Origin: Hippasteria phrygiana
Taxonomy: Eukaryota; Echinodermata; Asteroidea; Valvatida; Goniasteridae
Assembly: GCA_037893225.1 (NCBI GenBank)
Contig: JAZGUH010000117.1
Location: forward strand, 496,001-560,000
Length of the DNA: 64,000 nucleotides
Reading direction: 5' to 3'
The notes beneath the pieces were generated by a model that worked only from the letters and a program-made list of their open reading frames with translations, made no database searches and had not been told where the DNA came from. A program made the position numbers and the translations under genes. Within the stretch, counting starts at the first letter, position 1, and every line of letters begins with the position of its first letter. Of the stretch, positions 1 through 13,000 are shown piece after piece.

Positions 1-93
1 GAATACAACTCTGGCCCTAACCCTTTTGTCCCTAGTCCACGATTGCCAGTATTTACATACTCAAGGTAACACAACTCTAAATTCACTACCTTA

Positions 94-480
94 TGGAGAC
101 AGAGAAGCAATAGAGGACAATAGGATGAAAAGGTCTCCACAAGGAAATTCTAAAGAGGAGGCCTTTGTCTCTCCACAATTAAATTTGTGCAAAAAGTTTA
201 TGGGGAATGTTTAAGTACAGGAACAAAAGAAAGAACAAAGCCATGTCTCCACAGGGATATACATTTTAGAATTTACAAACGTATGGGTTTGTTTTTGCAT
301 TCAATAGGGGATCTTTAACAATAAAGAACAATAGGGTCCCCGGTTGAGAAAGGTCCCCGGTTGAAAACCGTGTACAAAACCAATGAGGGCCCTTGCCAAA
401 AAGTTAAGTATGAACAATAGGAGGACAATAGGAGGTCCACGATTGAAGGTGTTTACACACTTGCTCTAACCTTGCATACT
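94..480 (+). repeat. Dispersed repeat family R1 (copy 1)
   Basis: Blocks such as GAGGACAATAGG, AAAAGGTCTCCACA, GAGGGCCCTTGCCAAAAAGT and GTCCACGATTG recur in order here and in copies at 1145-1262, 12188-12362, 21838-21992 and 59200-59345. No open frame or terminal repeat is evident, so the class is unknown. Bases 480-800 hold nothing further that I recognise. Confidence 0.6.
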
Positions 481-819
481 CTATGTGGACCTGTGAACAA
501 AAAGAGGTCGACACGATCAAGAAGCAGGAGATTAAACCTTGTGTGGACTTGCACACGTACACATAAGGTTCCCCCTCTCTGAAAAACCAGTTTAGGAGGC
601 ATTTTGGGGTTAGGTTTATCTGTCGCAAGATGAAGGGGAATACTTAAGGGTATCACAATAAAATTTCAGGATAAAAGAGCATTCACGGTGCGAGTAAAAT
701 CAGCTTTTATCTCCATTTTTCTTACATGAAAACAAAGGAATGTCCACACTAAAGTTGACATTTATTAAGAGAAAATAATTAGGGAAACCACCGGGGATGA
801 TATCAACAAAAACACTCAC

Positions 820-1083
820 CAGCCTTTGTTCGCCACAATCCTATCAGAATACTGTCTCCACCAAGTAATGCCTTTGCCTGGGTGGTCAGAAATGTGTTTT
901 CTGCCTTGCTGTGCACACTGACCGGATACCAGCGGCGGCTCAGGCAGTAATACGATGGATCTATGATCTTGTCTGAAATTACTTTCTCCTTGGAGACGAA
1001 AAAGTAACAGTGACTTCCCCAAGCAATAAAGCCACTGGGGCAAAAACCTGTCACATAGGGTTGTTGGGTGGTTGGTGGTGAAG
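820..1083 (-). CDS. Block C exon C12: linker and N-terminal half of CTLD (C-V)
   Basis: The acceptor TTGACAG precedes 1083 and the donor GTGAGT follows 820; 1-1 phase. It encodes a SPPTTQQPYV linker, TGFCPSGFIAWGSHCYFF, YYCLSRRW, PVSVHSKAENTFL and IGLWRTKAG. The matching second half is not seen at 1-819, so it lies left of the window. Confidence 0.8.
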
Positions 1084-4000
1084 CTGTCAATAAAGCAAAA
1101 GACTCGATGGGTCGTACTTGTATTCATATTCAAATTGTGGATCTTGGAGGACATTAGGGTCCACGGCTGAGCAAATAGTTGAAAACCGTGTACAAAACAG
1201 ATGAGGATGTATCCTAACAATTAAGTTACAATAGGAGGGCAATTCACGATGGAATATATGTAAGTTTGGGTGGGTGGTTACGCGCTTTAACCCTTAATTT
1301 GAAGCCGGACAATAGATGCAAAACAAAATTGCCACCAGGCCGGATGATTGTCTATACATGCCATTTTCTGCATTTTTAATCCATTTTTTTATTATTGTGT
1401 ATGTTACACTTGGCTGCACAAACCTTGTGTCCGTTTCGCTTGGCTGCAAAGGCCGCCCCAAACGACATCCGAATGGGGTTATAACGCTATGAGATTTCAG
1501 GCTTTACTTCTCTTTTTTTTAAAAATCCTCCGGAGCCACGAATAAAAAAAAAAGAATGAATTCGAACGTAATGAAATTTTGGACTTTATTTCCCTTTAAA
1601 AAAAATTATACAAAGCTGGAAATTAGAAAAAGAAAAGAAGAATTGGTAACGTTGAGGTCTCAAACCCACAATCTCCTACCTCGCAGTCTATCCACTGAGC
1701 CATCGGAATGCTCGGCAGACAACGAGAATTCATTGCATTATATACCTAGCCCTATAACATAATATTATGCATACGTATATTAAAAGTATTATAGAGGGTG
1801 CTCAACAATGCATCCATTCGGATGTTGCTTGGGAACAAATAATTCGCGCCCCAGCACCCCGGCGCCTCACTATAAATAACCGTACTCAAGGGGTTAAAGA
1901 ACAAACAAATTAAAATAGGAATATTGCTATGGTTCTAAAACAATGATGAAAACATAAGACCAGAAGATTTTAATGCATATGTTGTCCGCCATTAAATACA
2001 CCCCTTCTGTTGCGACGTCATTGGCGGGAAAACCTGCTTTGTTTGGTAGGCTACACCGTCTGTGGTTGCCATCGTGGGAAAAAGCAGCGGCCATGTTGGG
2101 AGAAATAGCCAGGAAGGCCACTCCAAAATGGGGGCCCTTCCTTGTTTTGAAAAGGGCATGACGCTATTAACTCAAATTAAAGTGCGATTCCATGTACAAA
2201 CAGTGACTATAAATTTTTCCCAGAAAAAAACAAAAATTCTTAAATCAAAGAATCCCGCCCTTTTTGTAAATAAAACATCAATATAAATTACTAATATAAA
2301 TGTTGTCAAAATTCAATGGTGTCAACGTTCTTTAATTGCGGCACAGTAATGAAAAGGGATCCCATTTTGAAAGAAATGTATATATTTATAAATTTATATA
2401 CATGTTAGATATTTTCTCCAGTGTATTATGGCCGGTACTGAATTATTACGAAATACCGTACTAGACTGTAAGCAAATAATAGTCTCAAGCATCCTGTGAT
2501 CGAAATAGTGGCACCTTGTGTGTTTTAACGAAAAGTGGAAATTCATATCGTTTTCCAACGATTGTCGGCCGACAATTGTTGGAAATAGTCTAGTTCCTCG
2601 ACCTGATAATTCCCAGCCTTCTATAAATTGCTCCATTTTGTGTAAAGTATGGTCAGGGAACCAGACTACTAGAACATGATAATTGTTTTCTCCCCGTTTT
2701 GTGTGCATACATCCAAGGATGTATGCACACAAAACTTTAAACAGGTCAGTGTTTCAGTATTTGCTAACACGCTATAAAATACTAACCCCCAAATCCATTT
2801 ATTTCTGAAAATAACAGCAAAAGCAAATGGTGTATTCTACCTTTAAAGCCAAATTTAATAGAGTATGGGCTGTTGATGGGTATAAATTTAAAAGCCGTGT
2901 ACATGCTTGGTCATTGTTGCAATTTTCAAAAATGGGCGGATTTAGGGGTTAGTATGTTATAGGAAATATCAATCGTTCCACTCATCACCTGTTCAAAGTT
3001 TTGCATTGTTGAATGGCGAAAAAACCGAGAGAAAAACGGCGCTTGTTTTCAACCGTCGGGTGGATGATAGTCAAGGTGCGCATGGCTACCAGCTGGACAC
3101 GTGACGTGCCCTGAATGCCAGCATGTCCAGCGCGCCACTCGTCCGGGTAGCCACGCGCGTCTTGACTAAAGGCTACAGGGCAGTTTGCAACGATTTCCAG
3201 CTGCAAATCGTTGGAAGACGATATCAATTTCCACTTTTCTTGACAACGATAGCACACCTGGTGCCATAATTTCACAGGATGATTGAGACTACTATTAACT
3301 TACAGTCTAGTAAAGTATTTCGTAATAATACAGTAAAAAAAGTAAAATTGGAGAATTACCAATCGTGCACACTACATTTAGTGCACACATTTGTTTATAC
3401 CATTCATTCCATTTACTTTCCAGACACTCCTGTCTGATAACAAGTTTCCAGTCCTATTTATCATTTTTTTCACCTCAGCAAAAAAGGTAGCTAGTGTCAA
3501 TTGCCCTGCAACAGCATGGTCACTATTCTGTAATATACCATATTTTATTACTAATGATAGAATTTTGGGTGTTAACTCCTTGGCAAAAATCGGGAAAAGA
3601 GAGATTAATTTGAGAGATGAACGATTGCAAACCATCACCTACTTTGATACAGGAGGATTTAAAATGCTACTATTACGAATGATAATGCTGTTAAATTCTA
3701 TTTGAAAAGGTGACTATATTCTTGCACTTGATTCATTCAAATGTAGGCCTGTGCAATTACAGGTATTTTGGGAACCCGGTACCCGGTTCCCGGTTTCTAT
3801 AAAGAACGGGTACCCTGCTGGTACACATAAAAAAAAACGGGCCCGTACACGATGCCTTTTCGCACACAGGAAGCGGTGTCTCTAAGGCTAATGAAATTCC
3901 CTCCACAATTTATTTCAATAGGAATTTCAGCTTTAATTTGCTAAGCATTGTATTAATATATACCTTTAGTATTCTTGCAGATGGTAGGGCGCTTCTCACT

Positions 4001-7000
4001 GCACGAAGTATCGAACCAGTAGCCATCAGCATCTATTGCTGCACAGCCATAGCCATCCGTGTTCGGCCCACTAGGCTTCCCAGCTCGCCAGTTGGTGTAA
4101 ATAAATGGCCATGAATCCGACCAACCAAAGGCGTACGTCTCCTATGCAAAATAAAAACCGGTAAGTACTGTACGTGGTTTTAATTGTTGGAGGTGCTTCT
4201 AATCTCACAACCGGAGCTGCTAAGCACACAAATTTGCTCAGCATGAAAAGTCTTCCTTGGTAGAAACGTGGATTACCAACCATTTTTTCATGTAATGCAT
4301 ATTGCTTATGACTGGTATTCAGCAGTTATATGCTTAGCTTGAAATAACATGGCGTGGTGAAGCAAATTGTTTTGTGCTAAGCAAATGTTTTGCCCTTAGA
4401 AGCTTGATGACATTTGCTCCAAATGTTGTTCTAGTATTGATTTGTGTATTGGCATCTTTGGTTGTTTTTGTTGAGTAACTTAACCCCTTGCGTACGGAAG
4501 ACGCCACATGCTGCAAAAAAGAAACAGTGTCACCAGGCCGGATGACGCCATTGGCCGCCGTTTGTGCAGTTTCAATCCATTGTTGGATTATTGTGTATGT
4601 TACGCTTGACTGCACAAACACCTTGTAGCGGTTCACTTGGCTGCCAGAACCGCTGCAACACCCTGACGTCTCTCGTAAAATACCGTGCTCAAGGGGTTAA
4701 GAAACAAAGCAGACTCAAACCCACATCTATGTTATAACAAAATGAATTGCTATGGGCCTTACTCTTTTGGGTGATTTTACTAAAAGCTGCAAATCTTATA
4801 ACTAAAAGTGGCAAAACATTCTGAAACGATGTTTTGACTGACAGGCAGGCTTCTCTGATAAATTAATGTCAGTGACGGATTCTCAGACTTTATTCCCTTT
4901 AAAAAATCCTCCAAAGCCACTAAGGCGAAAATGCACAAAATGATTAAAAGTTACTATAAAACCTATTTTAAGAGAAAAATTGCTGAAGAAAAACAAACAA
5001 GAAAAGATAGGTGAGAAAAACTCAATTACTAGGCTTTATACGGGTTCGAACGCGCACCCCTGCAATTACGTGGGATGCACTATTGCCTAGACCTTGGAAC
5101 AACTCGACGGAATAAATCGAAAAACCATTGTCCAAATCCGAAATTTACTAATCAGGGAAAACTCCCAGCAAATCATCATTTCAGAACACTTTGCCGGTAC
5201 CTGCAAATATCCACTTCCATTAGGAAATGTATTACACCGCCGTAACTCATTTTAGAGCGAGTTGACTTTAGTGCACTCTAAATAATGCCCGACTCCTTGT
5301 GCATGATTTTAAAATACGTTATTTGAGGTATTTGTGATGATTACAAATCAGTGAGCAAATATCCTCACTTGTAAAAATTCAAGCGCCTAAAATGTTAGAT
5401 TTACCTCTTGCGCATATATAATCTATATTTTTCTACAGTTTGATTATGCAGAGTAAACGTATACATACTACAGCCTACTTGCCTTTGCAAGAGTGAAAAC
5501 ATTGCAACTATGAATATTTAGATTACGTCTTGTGGAATTGAAAGAACAAGTTTCAATGTAAAATCTCCAGTGAGACAGTAAATTACTGCCCCACCTTGTC
5601 TTTTCTTAATCCGATCCAAGTTTCACTCGAGCCATGAAAATACAGCATTGCCATGGCGAGGGCGACCTCATAGTTATCACGGATTGTTGCTATGGTGTGA
5701 CCCCCTGACTCACAAAACTGAGTGGCTTCGTTGAAGGTCCTGGGCGTGGCGTCGTACCCAAAACAGGAATCATGATAGCTTATATAGCCACTTTCACTGC
5801 AGACCTGCTGAAAGGCTGGTTGAAGATTCAGACTGGGAGCTGGGGAAAAATAAAGGAAATAGATAAAATCTCATTAGAATAAAAAAAAAATTTAAAATAT
5901 CTAAATAAAAAAACAACTGCAGAGCTATAGACCGAATCAAATATGACGTCACGACAGCCACACACGTACACATAATAATAGGCTACATGCTGATGTTATC
6001 ATGTCTGTCTCACAATATTACAAGGTATTGTTGTTAGTTACTATGGCAATGTGGGTATTCGATACGGTCTTAATGCACGTATGTGTTTGCATTAATCTGG
6101 CTTTTTTGTCTGTGGCGGAACCAGGTTGTGCGTCGTGGGGTTGGTAGGGCAGATTGCAAATTTTGTTTAACCCATTTAATACGGCTTTTATAATGGGGCG
6201 CTGGTATGCCAGACGGGTTTGTGCAGCCAAGCGTAACACTCACAATAGGCGAACAATTGAATAAATACACGGAAGAATGCTTATATAGACGTCAACCGGC
6301 CAGGTGTTTTTTTTCAAACCGCGGTTATAGCCCTCATTCAGGCTCATGGGTTAAAAGGCAGTGCTGTAGTCGAGTCCACCCAATCTGAGTCCGAGTCCGA
6401 GTCCTTCGGTTCGAGTCCGAGTCCGAGTCCGAGTCCATGGGGTTCAAGTCCGAGTCCGAGTCCGAGTCCTTGTGTCCGAGTCCAAGTCCGAGTCCGAGTC
6501 CTTTTGTGAATCTCAAGTACATGTACAGTGTTCTCGTTGACACCGAGACAGTACACAAATACTACACAGCATGGTCCAAAATGGTATTTACGGTAATAAG
6601 AGGCTTAGAGAGGTTTTTAACACTTATGCGCCTATCAATTGCTTCCCCCACCCCTCCCCCCGGGCTGCCCCACCCAAGATGTGGGGATTGTCACTTTTGA
6701 AGTGACCAAATCCCCACCCCTGGGGCAAAATTTTAGTGACAATCCCGACATATATGGGTGGGGCACCCCCACATCATGGTTTTAACTTCTGATGATGGGG
6801 GAAACAATGGCAAAATGAGTGACCAAAATCCCCACCCTGGGGCTTGAAAAATGTGACCAAACCCCCACATAAGACCTGGGGCAGCCCGGGAGAGGGGTGG
6901 GGGAAGCAATTGATAGGCGCATTATTAAATGACATTTAAATATAACCTATAAATAAAGTCCATACATGACATACATATGTATATGTGATTTGGGGCACAT

Positions 7001-10000
7001 AAACACCTGCAAATATTGTCTAGTACTTTACTCAAGCGAAAAATCCCTGAAACAAATTGGATTTGCACAGTAGTTTGAGAAACTTCCAAGGAACCTTGCC
7101 GTGACACAACCTTGTGAAATTACTTTCAGCCATTATTATTTGAGATTATAAAGAAAAACTAATGGACTTTGTGATGATACTGAACTATCCTAGTACCTTA
7201 TTCCAATTTGAAAATATGACGTCAAAGAAATAACACCTACTGCAACCGTGCAGAGAACATGTTTAAAAAAGAGAAAGCTTTGAACAAAAATCACGCATTA
7301 CATGTGCCTCTAACGTCACCATAAAAACGTCGATTTTTCAACTTTATCTGTCTTTTTTTCCAAACCAAAATTGCCCCTGGAGATTTAATTATACTGAAAA
7401 ATACAAACATTTATTAAACCAGACTTGTTTTACTTCAACTAATGATTAGTTTGATTACTCAAAAACTGGTCTTGGGGAACATTCCTCTTTAGCAGGGCTG
7501 TAGTCGAGTCCCGATGTGAGTCTGATGACAAGTAGTAGGTCAAACTTTAGCTTTAACATAATGTTGCAATGATTTCTTATTTAAATATTGTAATACACAA
7601 ACTATTTTAGCAGACAAAACAAAATATGAGAATGTTTCTATGGTGCAGAATTTAAATAAGTACTTCACAATTTTGAAATGTAGAAGATTAATGATGTCAT
7701 GAATATCAGTTGGGAAGTATTGCTAGTACAAGCCTAGTACTAGCGAGAAATAGATTTTTGTGAATGAATCACTTTCGGCCAATCAAAACGTGTACCGCGC
7801 ACTGTACAAGTACAACCGGTATTCCGTCTTCCGTATTTGCAAGTAATGGACGTCGAGCACCAGCCACATGACGTTGCGGCTCGACTGGCAACTACACGGA
7901 CACCGCACCTTCGCGCATGTATGCAGCGCATTTGATCGCACACGCACGTACGTAGAGCGAGCAAACGGCGAATTCATGCCATGTTTAATCCGGTGGACCG
8001 ACGTCTCGTCAGGCAAACCATCCATACCTCACGTACTGAGCTCGTATACGTGTACTCAACCTCGTCCCCAGGGTCTACTTTCATCCTCGTTCTGGAAGCG
8101 TATTGCTCGAACACTATGGGGACAAGGTTTACGCGTACTGTACTACCGAATTAAGTACATGTGTACGTGTGTGCAGGCTACTGACGGGATTTGCGAACTA
8201 AACACTCCGACTTCGTTACAAAATTGCGGTAAAATTTAAGGTAAAAATCGCCTTTTTTGGGCCGGACTCGGGCCGAGTCCTCGAGCTGGTCGAGTCCTTA
8301 TTGTCCGAGTCCGAGTCCGAGTCCAAGTCCAAGTCCGAGTCCTGACTGTCCGAGTCCGAGTCCGAGTCCGAGTCCGAGTCCGAGTCCTTGAAAATCGGGA
8401 CTCGAATCTAACATACGGTCACACGGGCCACACAGACACACGGACAGAATTCATGACTGGTACCCCCAAAACATTCGTTTAGGCTACACAAAAAGAGGGG
8501 GGGGGGGGGGGGAGTACGATACCAGTTGTGAAGTAGTAGTGCTTTCAATTTCTGACAAACAAACTGTCACCCGGGGCAAAAGTCCCCTCCCCTCGCCCCA
8601 AGCTGGATAGGCCACTGCTTTCCGTAAGTACAAGTACGTCTACTTTCACAGTTATTTCCGTTGCATACATATTCGGTCTGTATGGACCTAAAAACTTAGG
8701 GGACAAACTTGAAAAACGGATTGTCAGACGCATTTGTCAAAAAGCCAGCTTGAATCGCATTCACTCTGTTACTTCCGGGCATGAGCCCGAGGCAAGACAA
8801 TTTAATGTATGCAATTATATACCATAAACTTGTTTTCGTTTTCACTCTAATCAGAAAGTAATTTGAAAACACAGCGATTTCCAATTTCTTGCATTTAATC
8901 CTGTAGTAATTAATTAAATCGGGCAATGCATTGCCATATTGCAGGGGATCCTGGTTGGATCCAGACCATGTTAAAGATGATGTGGATTGCTGAGAGTAGC
9001 CTGCGTCATTTTTAAATTTATTTGTATGTAGATTGCATATTGCAAAATCAAACAGAAAATTAATTCTGCCATGAAATAAAAAAAAAAATGACTTTTGAGA
9101 GCTATTTTTATCAAGTCCTCTCTTGCGCAGCTCACAGCCAGCTGGTGCCATTTATCTAAAAGTCGTTGCTGCGGGCAGCAAACAAATAGACGTCATAGGA
9201 GGAACTCGCCTTAGTGTTAGACACAAAAGGGGGAGTTCGTCCTATGACGTCAAATTGTTTTCTGCCCGCAGAAACGACTTTTAGACAAATGGCACCATCG
9301 GGCTATAGGGGACTTGATAAAAATACCTCTCAAAAGTCACTTTTGTTTGTATTTCATGGCAGAAATAATTTGCTGTTTGATTTTGCAATACGCAATTTAC
9401 ATAAAAATGAAAAATGATGCAGACTTCTCTCACCACTGAACTTCTAAGAGGATGAGCTGTCAGTGTTTTTTTAATCTGCAAACTATCTTACATGCATCCA
9501 TTGTGCAAGCAAAGTTGGCTTTGGTGTAACACAATACGTCTTTCCATTCGCCCAGGTAGTTACTATCATTCTGCATGGCAAGACAGTTGTTGTCCTGTAA
9601 GTACAAACAGCCCTAAAAAGTTTTACTAAAACGGTGGGAAAATTATTGGGTCCGCCTTTATATATACAGCAATCAACATCATCTTTAAGCTGCAACTACA
9701 TGCAGTGACCATTTTGTTGACCACTGCATGGACAGGTTTTTACCAGGACACAATATTCCATGCACAGATTACTATACAAATAATGAATGTTTATGAGTGC
9801 GATGGTAAGAATAATTTCATGAGGTGACAGATTGAATGTTCCATTCCACGAGGCGAAGCCGAGTGGAATGGGACATTCCATCTGTCACCGAATGAAATTA
9901 TTCTTACCATTGCACGAATGTGAAACATTCATTATTTGTTTTATACAACGCCTGAATAAATCCGACAGATTGCATGCATAGATTTCTTGGTGTAACGTTA

Positions 10001-13000
10001 CAACGTGCCGTTTACCTTCTCAGTCCCGCATAAAACCGCGACAAAAAGTTGTCGAGTTCCGAATCAGTTAAAGCTTCAATTGTTGTTCCTGCGTTTCTTG
10101 CAAATTCATCTAATCGTTTCACTGCATATTTGATTTGTCTCTTTGTATTTGGAGCGTCAGCATCGCCTACGAGTTCCAATATTTCGTCGTCTGTTAGGAG
10201 AACAAACCGCGGCAGTTCGGGAAACTCGGCCGCCATGTTGTGTGAATGACAGCCCTGTTGTAGCGCCAGCAATAGTGACCGTGAAATTAGGGAAGTTCTT
10301 TTGGTTCTATCAATGCGCGCGCACCGTTTGATAGAACCATGTGATAGAACGTTTTGGGCGGTGTGGGTTCGCGTCGTGTGATGGGTCGAATAATTCAATG
10401 CACGTGATCGACTGATCGACGATCCACCAATCGGATGGCGGGGATTTATTCAGGTGTTGTATAAAAAGGAATATACAATGTTCAAAACACTGTCAACTGG
10501 TTTTTGTTGATTTAGATATCAAAGAACTAGCTCTTCTGGAAATAATTCCCAACGAACGCTACTTCTTTAAAGTTTTGTGATTTAAGAGTCCTATGATTTC
10601 ACATGATGCTCTGTTGACTAGAAGTTCCTTCACTCTACCAAACAATGATTGCGCCCGCTTGCATGAGTAAACTGGAAAGAATAAAAAACCATACACTTTC
10701 TTTGTACTTCAGTATTGAAATCACGTTCGTACATTTGTAAGACATGTTTGAGACAAGTTGAACTGGATATTTATTGCAGGATTTTGTTAATGTGAAGCAT
10801 GTCACCACCACCCGCGGTTGTTGGTGGCGGTTGTTGGTGGTGGTGTTGGTGGTGTTGGTGATGTTGGGGTGTTGTTAGTGGTGTTGGTGCCTTGGTGGTG
10901 TTGGTGATGTTGGTGATGTTGTTAGTGTTGTTGGTGGTGGTGGTGATGATGTTGGGGGGGGGGGTGTTGGTGTTGGTGTTGGTGGTGATGTTGGGGATGT
11001 TGGGGATGTTGGGGTATTGTCAGTGTTGGTAGTGTTGGTACTGTTGGTGTTGGTGGTGTTGGCGGCGTTGGGGTGTTGTTAGTGGTGGTGTTGGGGTTGT
11101 TGGTGTTGTTAGTGTTGGTGGTGTTGTTGGTATTGGTGGTGTGGCGGTGTTGGGGTGTTGTTAGTGTTGTTGGTGGTGGTGGTGATGATGTTGGGGGGGG
11201 GGGGGGGTGTTGGTGTTGGTGTTGGTGGTGATGTTGGGGATGTTGGGGATGTTGGGGTATTGTCAGTGTTGGTAGTGTTGGTGGTGTTGGTGTTGGTGGT
11301 GATGTTGTTAGTGTTGTTGGTGGTGGTGGTGATGATGTTGGGGGGGGGGGTGTTGGTGTTGGTGTTGGTGGTGATGTTGGGGATGTTGGGGATGTTGGGG
11401 TATTGTCAGTGTTGGTAGTGTTGGTACTGTTGGTGTTGGTGGTGATGTTGTTAGTGTTGTTGGTGGTGGTGGTGATGATGTTGGGGGGGGGGGGTGTTGG
11501 TGTTGGTGTTGGTGTTGGTGTTGGTGTTGGTGGTGATGTTGGGGATGTTGGGGATGTTGGGGTATTGTCAGTGTTGGTAGTGTTGGTGGTGTTGGTGTTG
11601 GTGGTGATGTTGTTAGTGTTGTTGGTGGTGGTGGTGATGATGTTGGGGGGGGGGGGGGTGTTGGTGTTGGTGTTGGTGGTGATGTTGGGGATGTTGGGGT
11701 ATTGTCAGTGTTGGTAGTGTTGGTACTGTTGGTGTTGGTGGTGATGTTGTTAGTGTTGTTGGTGGTGGTGGTGGTGATGATGTTGGGGGGGGGGGGGGGG
11801 GTGTTGGTGTTGGTGTTGGTGTTGGTGTTGGTGTTGGTGTTGGTGTTGGTGTTGGTGGTGATGTTGGGGATGTTGGGGATGTTGGGGTATTGTCAGTGTT
11901 GGTAGTGTTGGTGGTGTTGGCGGCGTTGGGGTGTTGTTAGTGGTGGTGTTGGGGTTGTTGGTGTTGTTAGTGTTGGTGGTGTTGTTGGTGTTGGTGGTGT
12001 TGTTGGTGTTGGTGGTGTTGGCGGTGTTGGGGTGTTGTTAGTGTTGTTGGTGGTGGTGGTGGGGTGTTGGTGTTGTTAGTGTTGGTGGTGTTGTTGGTGT
12101 TGGTGGTGTTGGCGGTGTTGTTAGTGTTGTTGGTGGTGGTGGTGGGGTGTTGGTGTTGTTAGTGTTGTTGGTGGTGTACCCATACTGGGTACCCTGAGAC
12201 ATGGGGACAATAGAGGACAAAAGAGTGAAAAGGTCTCCACAGGGAATTTCTAAAGAGGGGGATGTCTCTACAAGGAAAAATGTGTAGAAATGGGGAGTAG
12301 GTTTATATACAGGAACAAAGGAGAAGACAATGACTTGGCTCCACAAGGATACATTTTTTGACATGGTGATGGTGATGGTGATGGTGATGGTGATGGTGAT
12401 GGTGATGGTGATGGTGATGGTGAAAATCAATGTACCAAATATAAAGGTCCAAATCCTCTAAACCAGTTCTTGAAGTTCAGGGGCGAACCGTCACTCCAGT
12501 GAAACTGGTATATTGAACCGATGTTGCTGAGACCAATCCACAGTGTTTCATTGGAGGGTTCCATAAGTGTAATCAGAAAAGCTGTAACAGACATGAAAAT
12601 CAAATCATGTACGAAAATGTTTCTTGTATTAAATGAGTATAATACAAAAAGTTTGGATGAAAGTGGCAAAGCAGACAACGTGCACAAGACCACGGGTTGT
12701 TTATGTGGTTTGGGTTTACAAAATATTAATTATTCAGCAAAGATGTACAGTTGCATTTGAAAGTTTACATACACTTGGAAAGACTGCAGCGAATGTAAAC
12801 GTTTGACTGCCACTGTACAATTCTACGTTAACTTCAAATAAAGTAACACTTTTTTCATCTGTGGCATACAGCGATATACTCTTGGGGGGGGGGGGGGGTG
12901 GTGGGGAGGGCATCAGTGGCTTATCCACCGAGGGGTGGGGAAACTTCCTGCATTGCCACACATCCCCCACAATGCCTTTTACCCTACCCCAATACATAGA

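Noticed and set aside
11155..11905. Val/Leu/Gly-rich frames of 67-104 codons
   Set aside because: They restart once per satellite unit and follow its period.
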